Source: Euptelea pleiosperma (lineage: Eukaryota; Streptophyta; Magnoliopsida; Ranunculales; Eupteleaceae). Taken from it: DNA of 64,000 nt. Position 1 is the stretch's first letter. Each line of letters starts with the position of its first letter. The position numbers and the translations under genes are program-made. Of this stretch, positions 46,466-56,084 are shown one piece after another. Below the pieces are notes generated by a model. That model searched no databases. It worked only from the letters and a program-made list of their open reading frames with translations, and was not told where the DNA came from. The stretch is taken from NCBI GenBank assembly GCA_035048495.1, contig CM068543.1, positions 22,185,751 through 22,249,750 on the forward strand. Direction: 5' to 3'.

Positions 46466-47160
46466 ATGAATGTTCTACGATGTTCCATCAACACACTAAA
46501 AGGGTTATACGATATATCCGGCGTGGAAGTAGGCCAACATTTCTATTGGCAAATAAGAGGTTTCCAAATCCATGCCCAAGTACTTATTACTTCTTGGGTC
46601 GTAATTGCTATCTTATTAGGTTCAGCCACTATAGCTGTTCGGAATCCATAAACCATTCTGACCGACGGTCAGAATTTCTTCGAATATGTCCTTGAATTCA
46701 TTCGAGACTTGAGCAAAACTCAGATTGGAGAAGAATATGGTCATTGGGTTCCCTTTATTGGAACTATGTTCCTATTTATTTTTGTTTCTAACTAGTCAGG
46801 GGCTCTTTTACCTCGGAGAATCATACTGTTGCTTTAGCTTTACCCACGTCAGTGGCATATTTCTATGTGGGTCTTTCCAAAAAAGGATTGGGTTATTTCG
46901 GTAAATACATTCAACCAACTCCAATACTTTTACCAATTAACATCTTAGAAGATTTCACAAAACCCTTATCACTTAGTTTTCGACTTTTCGGAAATATATT
47001 GGCTGATGAATTAGTAGTTGTTGTTCTCGTTTCTTTAGTACCTTCAGTGGTTCCTATACCTATTATGTTTCTTGGATTATTGACAAATGGTATTCAAGCT
47101 CTTATTTTTGCAACTTTAGCTGCGGCTTATATAGGCGAATCCATGGAGGGTCATCATTGA
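46466..47160 (+). pseudogene. atpI: Plastid atpI (CF0 subunit a) pseudogene in nuclear DNA
   Basis: The sequence encodes the start [20 protein letters not shown], then [19 protein letters not shown] and the C-terminal block [17 protein letters not shown] ... GESMEGHH of chloroplast ATP synthase subunit a. Lesions: TAA where the plastid gene has a Gln codon after RNP (about 46649), TAG for Trp in the FVSN-W-SG stretch, and an internal deletion of about 48 nt after RRI that removes the LPHGELAAPTND segment. It is therefore a nuclear plastid insert (NUPT). About 100 bp after the stop (TTTTTTTTTTAGCTTATAG, GCTCAGGCTAATGAATCC) also looks like plastid spacer. Confidence 0.93.
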
Positions 47161-47370
47161 CTAGCTTTCGAAATAGTCTTTTTTTTTTTTAGCTTATAGC
47201 TTATCCCACTCCAATATATGGGCGGCTCAGGCTAATGAATCCGTCCGTTTGTATTCATGCAGGATAATGATGAAATCAAGCATATAGAAGAGAAAGAGCG
47301 AAGAATTGAAAAAATGGTTCAGAACAACGAAATGGAAGAACTAGCGCCATATGGATTGATTAAGCTTTCG
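47161..47370. other. Sequence between atpI remnant and right MITE arm
   Basis: The first part probably continues the plastid insert (atpI downstream spacer). From about 47263 a different stretch reads open on the plus strand as DNDEIKHIEEKERRIEKMV, a charged helix-like segment I cannot assign. The junction of the insert is not resolved. Confidence 0.35.
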
Positions 47371-47524
47371 GTGGTAAATTGATTAATGATTTCTAAGCAT
47401 TGGAGGAGTCATTTTCACGGGTTGATTTTAACAGTGGGAATTTGAGCATTATTGACCATTATTTGGGATACATAGATTGAAAGGTTTGAATTCACTAATC
47501 AGGTTGATTTAAGAATAATGACAA

Positions 47525-47850
47525 TCATAAAAAGTCATGTAAAACGACAAGTGTTGCACAAGAGATGCTCCAACCATAGGGATATAGTCAACCATAGATA
47601 CCAAATTCAAAAAAAATATAGCCAAAGTAGACAAAGTTTGTTGGAATCATCCATAGTTTTGAGTTGGATATCTTAAAAATACAAGAAAATGGATATCATC
47701 CTAACTTAAAAATACAAAAAAGGATGTCTCATCTTCTTCTTTCTCTCTCTCTCTCTCTCATATTCTTCTCCTTCTTTCAGAGTCCTTTCCTTTGGCACTA
47801 CTTGAACCCTCTCCAGCATCATGACCTCGGAGAATCCCTTTGACCTGCCT
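47525..47850. other. AT-rich spacer with MITE edge and CT run
   Basis: AGAGATGCTCCAACCATAGG resembles the end of the element at 6166-7358. A CT microsatellite lies at about 47738-47758. No gene is seen before the PMD gene's 3' end. Confidence 0.35.
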
Positions 47851-47861
47851 TGTTCTCTCTT

Positions 47862-49780
47862 TCATCGTCTCAACCGTATCATGGAGTCTGCCTGGTCAAG
47901 GATCTGCAACGCTTGCTCAACTCTCTTTGGATATACCATTTCTTTATGTGGGTCATAGCCACTTCGATTATCTGGGTTCTGGACGATAACGTGGGAAATG
48001 CTTCGGAACCACGGTAGATAATCCTTTTTACATTCCAAGGATTCACGACCCGAGGTCCACGTCGCTTCGTCGTAAGGTGTGATCAGGCCATTCGTCCCAG
48101 TATTGATCCAGCACATGGTACACCACCCTATATTGAGAGGAGATGCGTCCTCGATCGGCTCGAACGGGCTTATATGGTTCTGGAGGGATTGACTGCACAT
48201 GACCAAACTGTCGAAGAACCCGATTTGGGTGGTACGGTTTAACGACTTCAAAGCTTCTAAGGCATCCACAAAAGTATGCAATAAGCAGAAAGGGGTAATG
48301 ATCCCTCATTTCTCGGTAGGGCTCCCATATGACCTACAATACAAATGGAAATATATCAGGTTACATGAGTAATAATTAAAATAAAATAATATATTGTAAC
48401 TTACCTCACTCGCCTCCAAAGAGTCAAGTGCCTCGCGAAGCACTATCACATTGCCGGATGCAGCTCCACTTGTTGATGTAGGAAGCCAACGGCTAATTCT
48501 GGGATTGCCTACTTTGTACGTTAAATCGGGATTACCCCTTGTGAAGGGGAAGTATTCGTACACCCATGCCTACAAAACAACAGTAATGATAAAAATTGAC
48601 ATAATAATTCGGACTATGTAAGAAAAGTAATTTGAAAGTATACCTCTAGTAGTGTTACAGAGCCAGCAATCTGCTTGACTCCACACCTAGATGCTAATCC
48701 CAATTGTCTGTAAAGAAATGCAAGTGTAGCTGCCCCCCCATGCATATTCTTGTACTTCATCGAGGTTCTGCAATACTTGAAGGTACACCACCGGTACCTT
48801 GGACCCACTCTTGTCACAGAAGATAGAACAACCGAGCACATAGAGAAGGAATGCCCTTACTGTACAATCTATTTCCTCTTTCGTGGCGGCTTTGGTTCTG
48901 TTACGCCCTTGAAAATTATCACGTAACCAGCGCATCCTTACTATGCATCTCGTGTTAAAATTTAGCTCTGCTATGGCTTTTTCCCTTTCAACTCCAACGT
49001 TTTCACAAGCAATTTAGCAGCCTCGCCAATAGTCAAACTTAATTTCTCACACATCATCGCACGGCCATGAACGGGCATACCCATAATATGGGACACGTCA
49101 TCCAATGTGATGGTCATCTCACCAAATGGGAGATGAAAGGTATTGGTCTCGGGTTGCCATCTCTCGACAAACGTCGATATTATTGCGTTGTTTACTCTTT
49201 TATATGAATAAGTGACCAAACTGACTAACCCTGAATTTTCTACTCTACTTTGAAACCAACGTCTCTCTTCTGTCCAATCCCAACCCAATAATTTTGACGT
49301 GTGTTGAATACATTTCAGTGGGGGCCATTCCTACAAATGATTAAATGTATCAGAAGTAAACATTATCAACACAAGATGAATAATAGATTCAGTATATCTT
49401 TCGATATTTACCTTGTTTTTCCATATATCATGTGCTACATGAGTTTTAAAACTTTTCAATACTGATGGATCTACCGGACCTCCGAGGTATGCTTCACCTG
49501 CTTCTTCATCTTTAGACTCTTCATCAACTTCTTCTTCTTGCTCAAAGTGCTCTTCTTGTTGATCGTCTTCTACCTCATACTGTTCTTCTTGCTCTTGATC
49601 GTCTTCTTACTCATATTCTTCTTCTTGTTGCTGATCATCTTCTTCTTCGTGCTCTTCAATTTGGGGTTGTCGTGGTGGATTACGACGTCTTCTTTCAGAC
49701 GCCGTCGGTGGAAGTCGTATAGTCGGGGTGGATGTACTGCTTTCCCCCTGCTTATCAACAAGACGTCGAGATCGACGCAT
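47862..49780 (-). pseudogene. Plant Mobile Domain (PMD, MAIN/MAIL-like) gene, disrupted
   Basis: Minus-strand exons inferred: 49780-49411, 49330-48644, 48569-48405 and 48333 to about 47862, all with GT-AG introns. The N-terminus is basic then acidic (MRRSRRLVDKQ, then long Glu/Asp runs). The PMD signature follows: GGPVDPSVLKSF, ERWQPETNTFHLPFGEMTIT, LDDVSHIMGMPVHGRAM, MRWLRDNFQG, WVYEYFPF, YHPNRVLRQFGHVQ and WFRSISH. Lesions: an in-frame TAA at 49609-49607, a frameshift near 49000 (LELKGKKP versus VEREKAIAEL) and another near 48050 before ECKKDYLPWFRSI. In plants PMD proteins occur both as host silencing/gene-expression factors (MAIN, MAIL1) and inside transposons; the position here marks it as transposon cargo. 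Confidence 0.82.
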
Positions 49781-49789
49781 TATACCTAC

Positions 49790-50410
49790 ATTAATAGATT
49801 AAGACACACAAAATCAGTTTCAGACATTTCACTATTTTACTTAAAATCACCAATCCTAAATTCTAAATATGAATAAATAAATGCCCTCTTAACCTAAAAT
49901 CTCACAACAACGAAGCTAAATCCTACCAAAATCCTAATTACCAAATAAATTTGACAAAAGTTATATCAAAATTTAACAAAATTATAACTTTACGAGATTG
50001 AAAAAAGAGAATCTACATTTAAAATTAACTCTTTAACCCTAAAAGCAAATAAGACTTTTCAAAATCTGGGGTATGCAAACAAGAGATGTAAATAAAATAA
50101 ATTTATTAACAACAACTGATTTGTGTTGTAATAAACCTTTATTTTAGCAGTATCAAAAAGATCAAAAGAACAAATAAAGATGACTTGAACCTCTTTTGAA
50201 TTGTTCCATTGTTTATTTTGCAAGTGGGAGATTATTGTGTAAGTGGGAGACGGAGACGACGACAATGGAGGAGGTGAACGGTTGCAGCGTCGACTGGCTC
50301 GTTTCTTATCGTCGGTACTTCTCACCCTAACAAACCCAATGAGAAAGGGAAGAGAAAAATGGAGAAATGGAGAAGAGGGAAGAGAGAAAGGGAGAAAGGG
50401 AGAAGAGGGA
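49790..50410. other. Right-hand spacer of the MULE, 5' side of the PMD gene
   Basis: AT-rich sequence followed by a GA-rich run (50340-50425, GAGAAAGGGAGAAGAGGGAA) that leads into the right TIR. A divergent plus-strand frame at 50243-50710 runs through the TIR and is artefactual. The PMD promoter would lie here on the minus strand. Confidence 0.4.
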
Positions 50411-50542
50411 AGAGAGAAAGGAGAAAATGGGGTGCTTTTTTTCATTCCCTCCCTTATAAGGGAGGACATTTTCGTCCAAAAGAGGCATGGATTGGGTGCT
50501 TTTGGAATTTGTGGGGTGCAAATAGAATTACCCTTTATATAT

Positions 50543-51345
50543 TCTATTTTCTTCTTTTCTATCATTCATTTTCTCATTTTCCATCATCTCTGTTCACATT
50601 TTCTATCGTCTGCTTTCTCCTACTCCGTCATCTGTTTTCTCTTTTTCTATTATCCGTTTTCTCCTTTGCTCTCTTTTCTCCCTTTCTATTATCATTTTTT
50701 CATTTTCTAACATCTATTTTCTTCATTTCTATTTTCTCTTTTCTCCTTTTCTATCATCCATTTTTCCATTTTTCATCATCTCTTTTCACATTTTCTATCG
50801 TCTGTTTTCTCCTATTCCGTCGTCTATTTTCTCCTACTTTGTCGTCTGTTTTCTCTTACTCCATCGTCTGTTTTCTCTTTTTCTATCATCCGTTTTCTCC
50901 TTTGCTCTCTTTTCTCCCTTTTCTATCATCCGTTTTCTCATTTTCTAACATCTATTTTCTCCATTTCTATCTTCTCTTTTCACATTTTCTATTGTCTGTT
51001 TTCTCCTACTCCGTCGTCTCTTTTCTCTTTTTCTATCACCTGTTTTCTCATTTTCTAAAATCTATTTTCTCCATTTCTATCTTCTCTTTTCTCTTTTTCT
51101 ATCATCCATTTTCTCTTTTTCCATCATCTCTTTTCACATTTTCTATCGTCTATTTTCTCCTACTCCGTCGTTTATTTTCTCTTTTTCTATCATCCGTTTT
51201 CTCCTTTACTCTCTTTTCTCCCTTTCTATCATCCGTTTTCTCCTTTTCTAACATCTATTTTCTCATTTTCTATCATCCATTTTCTCTTTGCTAACATCTA
51301 TTTTTTCCTTTTCCATCATCAATTTTCTCCTTTACTAACATCATA
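50543..51345. repeat. Right CT-rich tandem array, continuation after the MULE
   Basis: It has the same TTTTCTATCATCCGTTTTCT units and the same orientation as 40340-41129, so it is the other half of one array split by the MULE. Higher-order blocks are visible (CTCCTTTGCTCTCTTTTCTC recurs). The long open frame at 50359-51294 is a low-complexity artefact. Confidence 0.85.
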
Positions 51346-51479
51346 CGAGACAATTATTAAACTTGTTAAGAATCGCAAGTTATGAAACTTGACAATTACG
51401 AATAGATGTTGTCATCTCTAATAACAAATATTGTAATAAGTAACTCTCGATCTATTAACTTGTTCTGTTCTAATACATC

Positions 51480-52175
51480 AATTAAAAGACAAAATCGATG
51501 ATAAGAGGAAACAGATGATAGAATATGAGCAAACTGGCGATAGAAGAGAGTCAAGAAGACAGATGACAGACAAGAAGAAAATAGAAAACAGACAGAGAAA
51601 ATAGAAGACATACAAGCAAGACGAAAACAGATGACACATGAGGTATATAGACAACACAAAACAGACGACAGACATAGAGAAAACAGACGACATACCTTCC
51701 TCTCCTCTTCAGCCTTCATTTTCTCTTTCTCCTCTACCCTCCTCTCTCTTCAGCCTTCCTTTCCTCTTCATCCCCTACCTTCGTCTCCTGTTCAGCCTTC
51801 ATTTTCTCTTCCTCCTTCACCCTCCTCTCCTTTTTAGTCTTCCTTTTCTCCTGTGATTTCTTTTGTTTTATCATTTGTGTTTCTCCTCGTGTCTATTTTC
51901 TACTTTGATATATATCATCTGTTTTCTCCTTTCATACCAACTTTTTTATATTTTCATGTCGTTTGTTTTCTACTATTCTATCATTGGTTTCTCCTCATGT
52001 CTATTTGCTCATTTAGGTGATTATAGTGAGTTTTTTCATGGCCGTTGTTGATCTTGTATCAGAGAGAACAAATGATAGAGAATGAGAAAACATATTATAA
52101 AATAAGATAAACAAACGACAGAATATGAGGAAATAGATGATAAAATAGAAAAAATAAAAAAAAGAACATAAAAGA
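51480..52175. repeat. Inverted end of the CT-rich array (GA-rich units)
   Basis: AGAAAACAGACGACA/GATGATAGAA units at 51490-51690 and 52060-52160 are the reverse complement of the left-array units. A CT-rich stretch (51700-51850) and mixed sequence lie between. It gives the outer element subterminal arrays facing each other. Confidence 0.7.
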
Positions 52176-52514
52176 GTGTTATTGTCAAAAAAGGTTGATT
52201 GCTTTTTGGAGTGATCCCTAGCTATTAGATCATAATCAGACAGCTGATCTAAAAGTATTTTAGAGCCATCATTAGGAATAGGAGTAGAAAAAGCTGTAGG
52301 CGTACGGTCGTGTCAACTTTGTTTCAGTAGCCTTTTTGAAGTTACACCTAAAAGTTAAGGGCAAAATCGGTAATCATTAGTTTTTTTGGTATTTCAAACA
52401 TATCAGTTGGCTGTTCAGTGATAAAAGTTGAAAACGTTAAGTTTTTTGGTAATGACCCATTATAATATTAGCTGTTTGGATATCTAACAAAATTGAATTT
52501 TCTATCTATATAAC

Positions 52515-53725
52515 AAAACATGACGGTTGTCTCCCCCTCTTATCCGGCTTCATAAAGGATGACCGAGATCTTATCACACCAAATGGACAGTGGATCTCAG
52601 CCACTCACACCCAATTTTGACAAACGCTTTGTCGATGAGTGCCGTGGGCACGGGTCACCTACTATTTACCTACATGTAAGGAATGAAATGGGTTGAATTT
52701 ACATATAGCCCAAGGGTCAGGCTCAGGAGCCCCACTTTTTATACCTCGAGAGGAGTGTTACCGTTAAAACGGATTGAAACGGCCAGGGGCAAAATTGGAT
52801 TTTGATGGATTTTAATGATTTTAAAGGAAAAAGTAGTGCTGAAATTCAAAATTCAAAATTTTAAATTTTAAAATTAAATAATATTAAAAAAAAATAGAAT
52901 TAACAAAAATTTAATAGTTTTCTTATACCCCTCTTATCTTATATGGCTTCAATAATGAGTGGCTGAGATCCACTATGCTTCATATCGATGGCTGAGATTA
53001 ACTCCACTCGATTTTGACAAACACTTTGTCAGAAAGTGCCGCGAGCATGGGCCACCCACGCATATATCAAGACAACTCAGTTGTATTCTCTTATCTTATC
53101 CATCCATCTAATGTGGACGGTTAGATAAAGAGTGGTTGAGATCAAATCCATCGAACTAATGTGGACAGTTAGATTATTCAGCCACTCAATCTACCTCATT
53201 TGACCTCAATTTATTCAAAATTAAAATTTCAACACCGTTATTTTTTTATTATTTTTGCTATTTTCCCATTTTTTTCCTCTGTACGTTACAATCCGTTATA
53301 ACAACCGTTATAATGGAAAAAACGGTAACGCGCCAGTCCGTTATACCGTTTGAGTGTTGAAGGCACCCAATTTTTGCAAATGCTTTTGTCGAAGAGTGCC
53401 GTGGGCATGGGCCATTTACTATTCTAAAACACATTGGTTGTCTCCCTACTTATACCTCCTCTAATCCTCCCCCAAATGGACGGTGGATCTCCGCCACTCA
53501 CCTGATTTTGGCAAAATCTTTGTCGAGGAGTGCCGATGGCACGGGGCATCCACTAGTCTATTTAACAAAAAAGGGACGTTGTCTCCCCCTCTTATCTGGC
53601 TTTATAAAGGATGGCCGAGATCTTATCCCCCAACTGGACGGTGGATCTCAGCCACTTACACCCGATTTTGGCAAATGCTTTGTCGGGAAGTGCCGGGGGC
53701 ACATGCCACCCTCTAGTCTATCTAC
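52515..53725. repeat. Dispersed repeat of about 150 bp, four to five copies
   Basis: The unit contains TTGTCTCCCCCTCTTATC, GGACGGTGGATCTCAGCCAC, TTTTGGCAAATGCTTTGTCG and AGTGCCGTGGGCACGGGCCA. Copies begin at about 52525, 52920, 53375 (partial), 53435 and 53572. A family D element (52755-53350) is interleaved. It is non-coding and its type is unknown. Confidence 0.65.
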
Positions 53726-53759
53726 ACAAGAGAAATACCATTTCATGAACTTCATATTA

Positions 53760-54157
53760 TAACGACTGTTTTTTTTTTTTTTTGTCATCAGTCACTTTAC
53801 TATTAGCAATGTTAATTTAAAGAAAATATTTAAAAAATAATAAATTTAATTATTTTAATAATTTTTCGACCATGATTAATCCATACGTGGCACATGATGC
53901 AACAAATAGGGAACATTGATGATGGACTGGGTAATGAGCTATGTGGCACATAGGTAAAGACAATAGACTGTATTGATGTGTATTGATGTTTGTCCCATCC
54001 CTAGGTGGACCTACAAGCTAAAAATCGGACTGATAAAAAAGTTTTAACCTTTGGATCTGAGTTCCCCAAATAAGTATCTTATGATTAAAAATCAACCAAT
54101 AAAAAGACACCGATTCGGAAATAGAAGTCTAAGAATTAGAAGTATCTTCTCATCTAA
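53760..54157. other. AT-rich spacer with MITE fragment
   Basis: It includes a T run at 53768-53783 and a partial family A-like left arm (53970-54030, GATGTTTGTCCCATCCCTAG). No gene. Confidence 0.35.
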
Positions 54158-54166
54158 AACTTTTAA

Positions 54167-54874
54167 CGGAAAATTGCAGAAAAGAAAACCAACTTTAATT
54201 CATTTACAAAAAACGAATACAAGTTTTCGCAAATCCCAAAAAAGAAAACGAAACGCTCTTTAAAAGGGCGTTTCATGACGTGGCACATGTGTTATTAAAA
54301 AAACGCCCTTTAAAAGGGCGTTTTTCAGTAATAAACGCCTTTTTGAAAAACGTTTGTCAGTGTCAGTCCGACATCTGACAACCTGACAGATGTTCGTTTG
54401 TCAGTGTCAGTCCGACATCTGACAACCTGACAGACGTTATTTTAAAGGGCGTGTGTCAGTAGAAAACGTCCTTTTAAAGGGCGTTTTTTACTGACAAACG
54501 CCCTTTTAAAGGGCGTTTTTTGATACCCCAATTTTTACGCCCATTTTGGCGTACCCAGAAGATGAATCAATGGCTGATTTTTGGTGAGGATGATCTCTAC
54601 GGTGAGGAGATCATCCTCACAAAAATTCAGATCATTCCGATATTCGTAGATTGGTTTAGAAGTTGAGGAATTAGGACGTTGTTTAAAATTTCTCAAGAAT
54701 AAACGCCCTTTAAAAGGGCGTTTGTCAGACGTGTCAGCCATCAGTCATTCGTTAGTCAGTCGATGACTGATTGGACTGACAGCAGACGTTTCGTTTTCTT
54801 TTTTGGGATTTGCGAAAAGTTGTATTCTTTTTTGTAAATAAATTAAAGTTTATTTTCTTTTCTGCAATTTTCTG
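54167..54874. mobile_element. 708-bp MULE with perfect 9-bp TSD and repeated palindromes
   Basis: TIRs of about 100 bp: CGGAAAATTGCAGAAAAGAA on the left mirrors TTCTTTTCTGCAATTTTCTG on the right, continuing to TTTCGCAAATCCC / GGGATTTGCGAAAA and GAAACG / CGTTTC. AACTTTTAA is duplicated exactly at 54158-54166 and 54875-54883. Inside are several copies of the palindrome AACGCCCTTTTAAAGGGCGT, direct repeats of GTCAGTCCGACATCTGACAA, and a family C fragment at 54535-54690. It is non-autonomous and ends about 270 bp before the next gene's ATG. Confidence 0.88.
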
Positions 54875-55145
54875 AACTTTTAATTCCGCGAAAATCACGT
54901 AATTGAAAATATAATTCTTGGAATTCGGTTATGGGGTATAGGAAAATTTGAAAATATAATTTTTGGAATTCGGTCCTCCCAGACGAGCAGCACAAATCCA
55001 ATTCCGGAATCACTCTCTTTTGTTTTCTGCCGGTGAAGCGAGAGCAACGTGCCAGTGTACGCTACCTTCGAGTCGTCTAAACTCGAACTCCAGTCTCTGA
55101 AGACAATACAGCCGTTCTCTCTCTATCTCTCTGATCCTGTAAAAA
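54875..55145 (+). promoter_or_regulatory. Promoter/5' UTR of the kanadaptin-like gene
   Basis: This is the only non-transposon sequence between the MULE and the start codon. A CT-rich leader (TCTCTCTCTATCTCTCTGAT, 55112-55133) precedes the ATG. A direct repeat TTGAAAATATAATT(C/T)TTGG occurs at about 54902 and 54949. No clear TATA box. Confidence 0.4.
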
Positions 55146-56084
55146 ATGAAGGCTGCCATGGGTCCTCCTCCACCCAGAAACCCTAACCCCTCCAATTCCG
55201 ATACAAACATATCTGTAGAAACCCAATTCAATCCCCAAAACGAGACCTCAAATCCTGCAACGATGAAGGTTCCCATGGGTCCACCCCCTCCCAAAAACCC
55301 TAAACCTCCAGAATCTGACACAAAACTTCACGAGGAAACCCAGAACAGTACCCCAGACGAATCTCAATCAAATCACAGCGACCCCCATGTTGCAGAATCG
55401 GAAGAAAAGGCCCCTGAAAACCCTAACCCTGAATCTAGCTCTAATTCTACTTCCAGAGCACTACCAAGCGTTGCAGTTCCGTACACAATTCCTTCGTGGA
55501 GCGAACCTCCTTGCCATCCTTTTTTCCTGGAAGTTCTCAAGGATGGCTTAATTGTTGACCAATTTGATGTGTAAGTACTGTACCTTTCTCTCTCTCTGTT
55601 CAATTTTCCGGACATGAAGTATTGCGTGAAACGAGGAACTTTTCTTTGTAGTGAACTTGAAGTCTTCAACCAAAATAAAGAATAAAAATTGAATCTTTAA
55701 CAGACATTTTGCAGCATTGAATGAGATTGTGTAAATTTTAGATACGAGGAGACATACAGTGGAATATAAAATTCAGTGGGGAAGGTTATTTGGAATCACA
55801 ATTAAACGGGATTTGTAAAGTCGTACATGGAAAAGTCTAGCTTTCATTTGGTTATCTGGTTCTAAGATGATTTATGCTTTGTAATCTGAATTTGAATGTC
55901 CATACATTGTTTAGAAAGTTAAATCTAAATGTTTGCCGGGTTGATATTTAAGACTACATATTTACTGTACTTGTTTTCTGTATACAATAACAATACAGAT
56001 CTGAAAAGGGAGCTTATATGTTTGGGCGCGTGGATTTATGTGACTTTGTACTGGAGCACCCAACCATTTCTCGATTTCATGCTG
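55146..56084 (+). CDS. Kanadaptin (SLC4A1AP)-like FHA-domain protein, first two exons
   Basis: Exon 1, 55146-55570: MKAAMGPPPPRNPNPSNS, an internally duplicated Pro-rich start (MGPPPPRNPNP / MGPPPPKNPKP), an acidic linker, then VPYTIPSWSEPPCHPFFLEV and LKDGLIVDQFDV. Exon 2, 55999-56084: SEKGAYMFGRVDLCDF, EHPTISRFHA, the first half of a forkhead-associated phosphopeptide-binding domain with the conserved GR and S-R-x-H. Both splice sites are GT-AG (AG ends at 55998; donor after 56084) and the codon spanning the junction joins in frame. Plant homologues are nuclear FHA proteins of uncertain role. Exons encoding the rest of the FHA domain and the coiled-coil C-terminus are not found in the remaining 7.9 kb, which holds a LINE and other repeats. 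Confidence 0.8.

Larger units (their letters stand above)
45781..47500. mobile_element. Compound inverted-repeat unit enclosing hairpin and plastid DNA
   Basis: The left arm (45781-45920: AATAATGGTCAATAATGC, CAACCCGTGAAAATGACTCC, TTAGAAATCACTAATCAG) is the inverted complement of the right arm (about 47362-47496: ATTAATGATTTCTAAGC, GGAGTCATTTTCACGGGTTG, GCATTATTGACCATTATTTG). Both are family A half copies. Several shorter repeats of the arm edge (GCTTAGAAATCACTAATC) occur at 45920-46030 and, inverted, at 46365-46450. Between the arms are the 46031-46370 hairpin and the atpI pseudogene. Confidence 0.7.
41130..50533. mobile_element. 9.4-kb Mutator-like element carrying OTU-transposase and PMD gene
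   Basis: Both ends read GGGTAATTCTATTTGCACCC inward. The TIRs extend about 120 bp (CGAAAATG, CCTCC, TTATAAGGGAGGGAATGAAA, CACCCCATTTTC) with scattered differences. Target repeats are TTTCTATAT (41121-41129) and TTTATATAT (50534-50542), 8 of 9 identical. Removing the element rejoins the CT-rich array in register. Cargo from left to right: transposase/OTU gene (plus), tandem repeat, a 383-bp MITE, inverted MITE arms enclosing a hairpin and a plastid atpI pseudogene, then a PMD gene (minus). Both main genes carry disabling lesions, so it is a former autonomous element. Confidence 0.88.
39910..52500. mobile_element. Outer element with CT-rich subterminal arrays, split by a MULE
   Basis: The sequence near 40060-40120 (GGTAGTTACC, TTAACGTTTTCAAC, TTATCACCGAACAACCAAC) is the inverted complement of 52400-52470 (TTGGCTGTTCAGTGATAAAAG, GTTGAAAACGTTAAG, TTTTTTGGTAATGACCCATT). 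Long CT-rich arrays lie inside each end. The exact termini are uncertain: the left probably starts at about 39912 (GGGTATGTTTGGTTATC) and the right ends near GTTTGGATATCTAAC. The 9.4-kb MULE at 41130-50533 interrupts the array. No coding gene of its own remains visible. Confidence 0.6.

Noticed and set aside
46852..47160. Possible functional 102-aa membrane protein
   Set aside because: It is the C-terminal part of plastid atpI after a deletion and stops; it has no nuclear promoter or transit peptide in view.
41130..50533. Host-derived FAR1/FHY3-type transcription factor
   Set aside because: The gene sits inside TIRs with a target duplication, carries an OTU fusion and a stop, and neighbours a PMD pseudogene, so transposon origin is favoured over a domesticated gene.
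50359..51294. 311-codon open frame rich in Phe and Ser
   Set aside because: It is the translation of the CT-rich tandem array and runs through the TIR of the MULE; it has no protein features.
54260..54540. CRISPR-like array from repeated GTCAGTCCGACATCTGACAA and palindromes
   Set aside because: This is plant nuclear DNA inside a TIR-bounded MULE; there are only two direct copies without unique equal-length spacers or cas genes.
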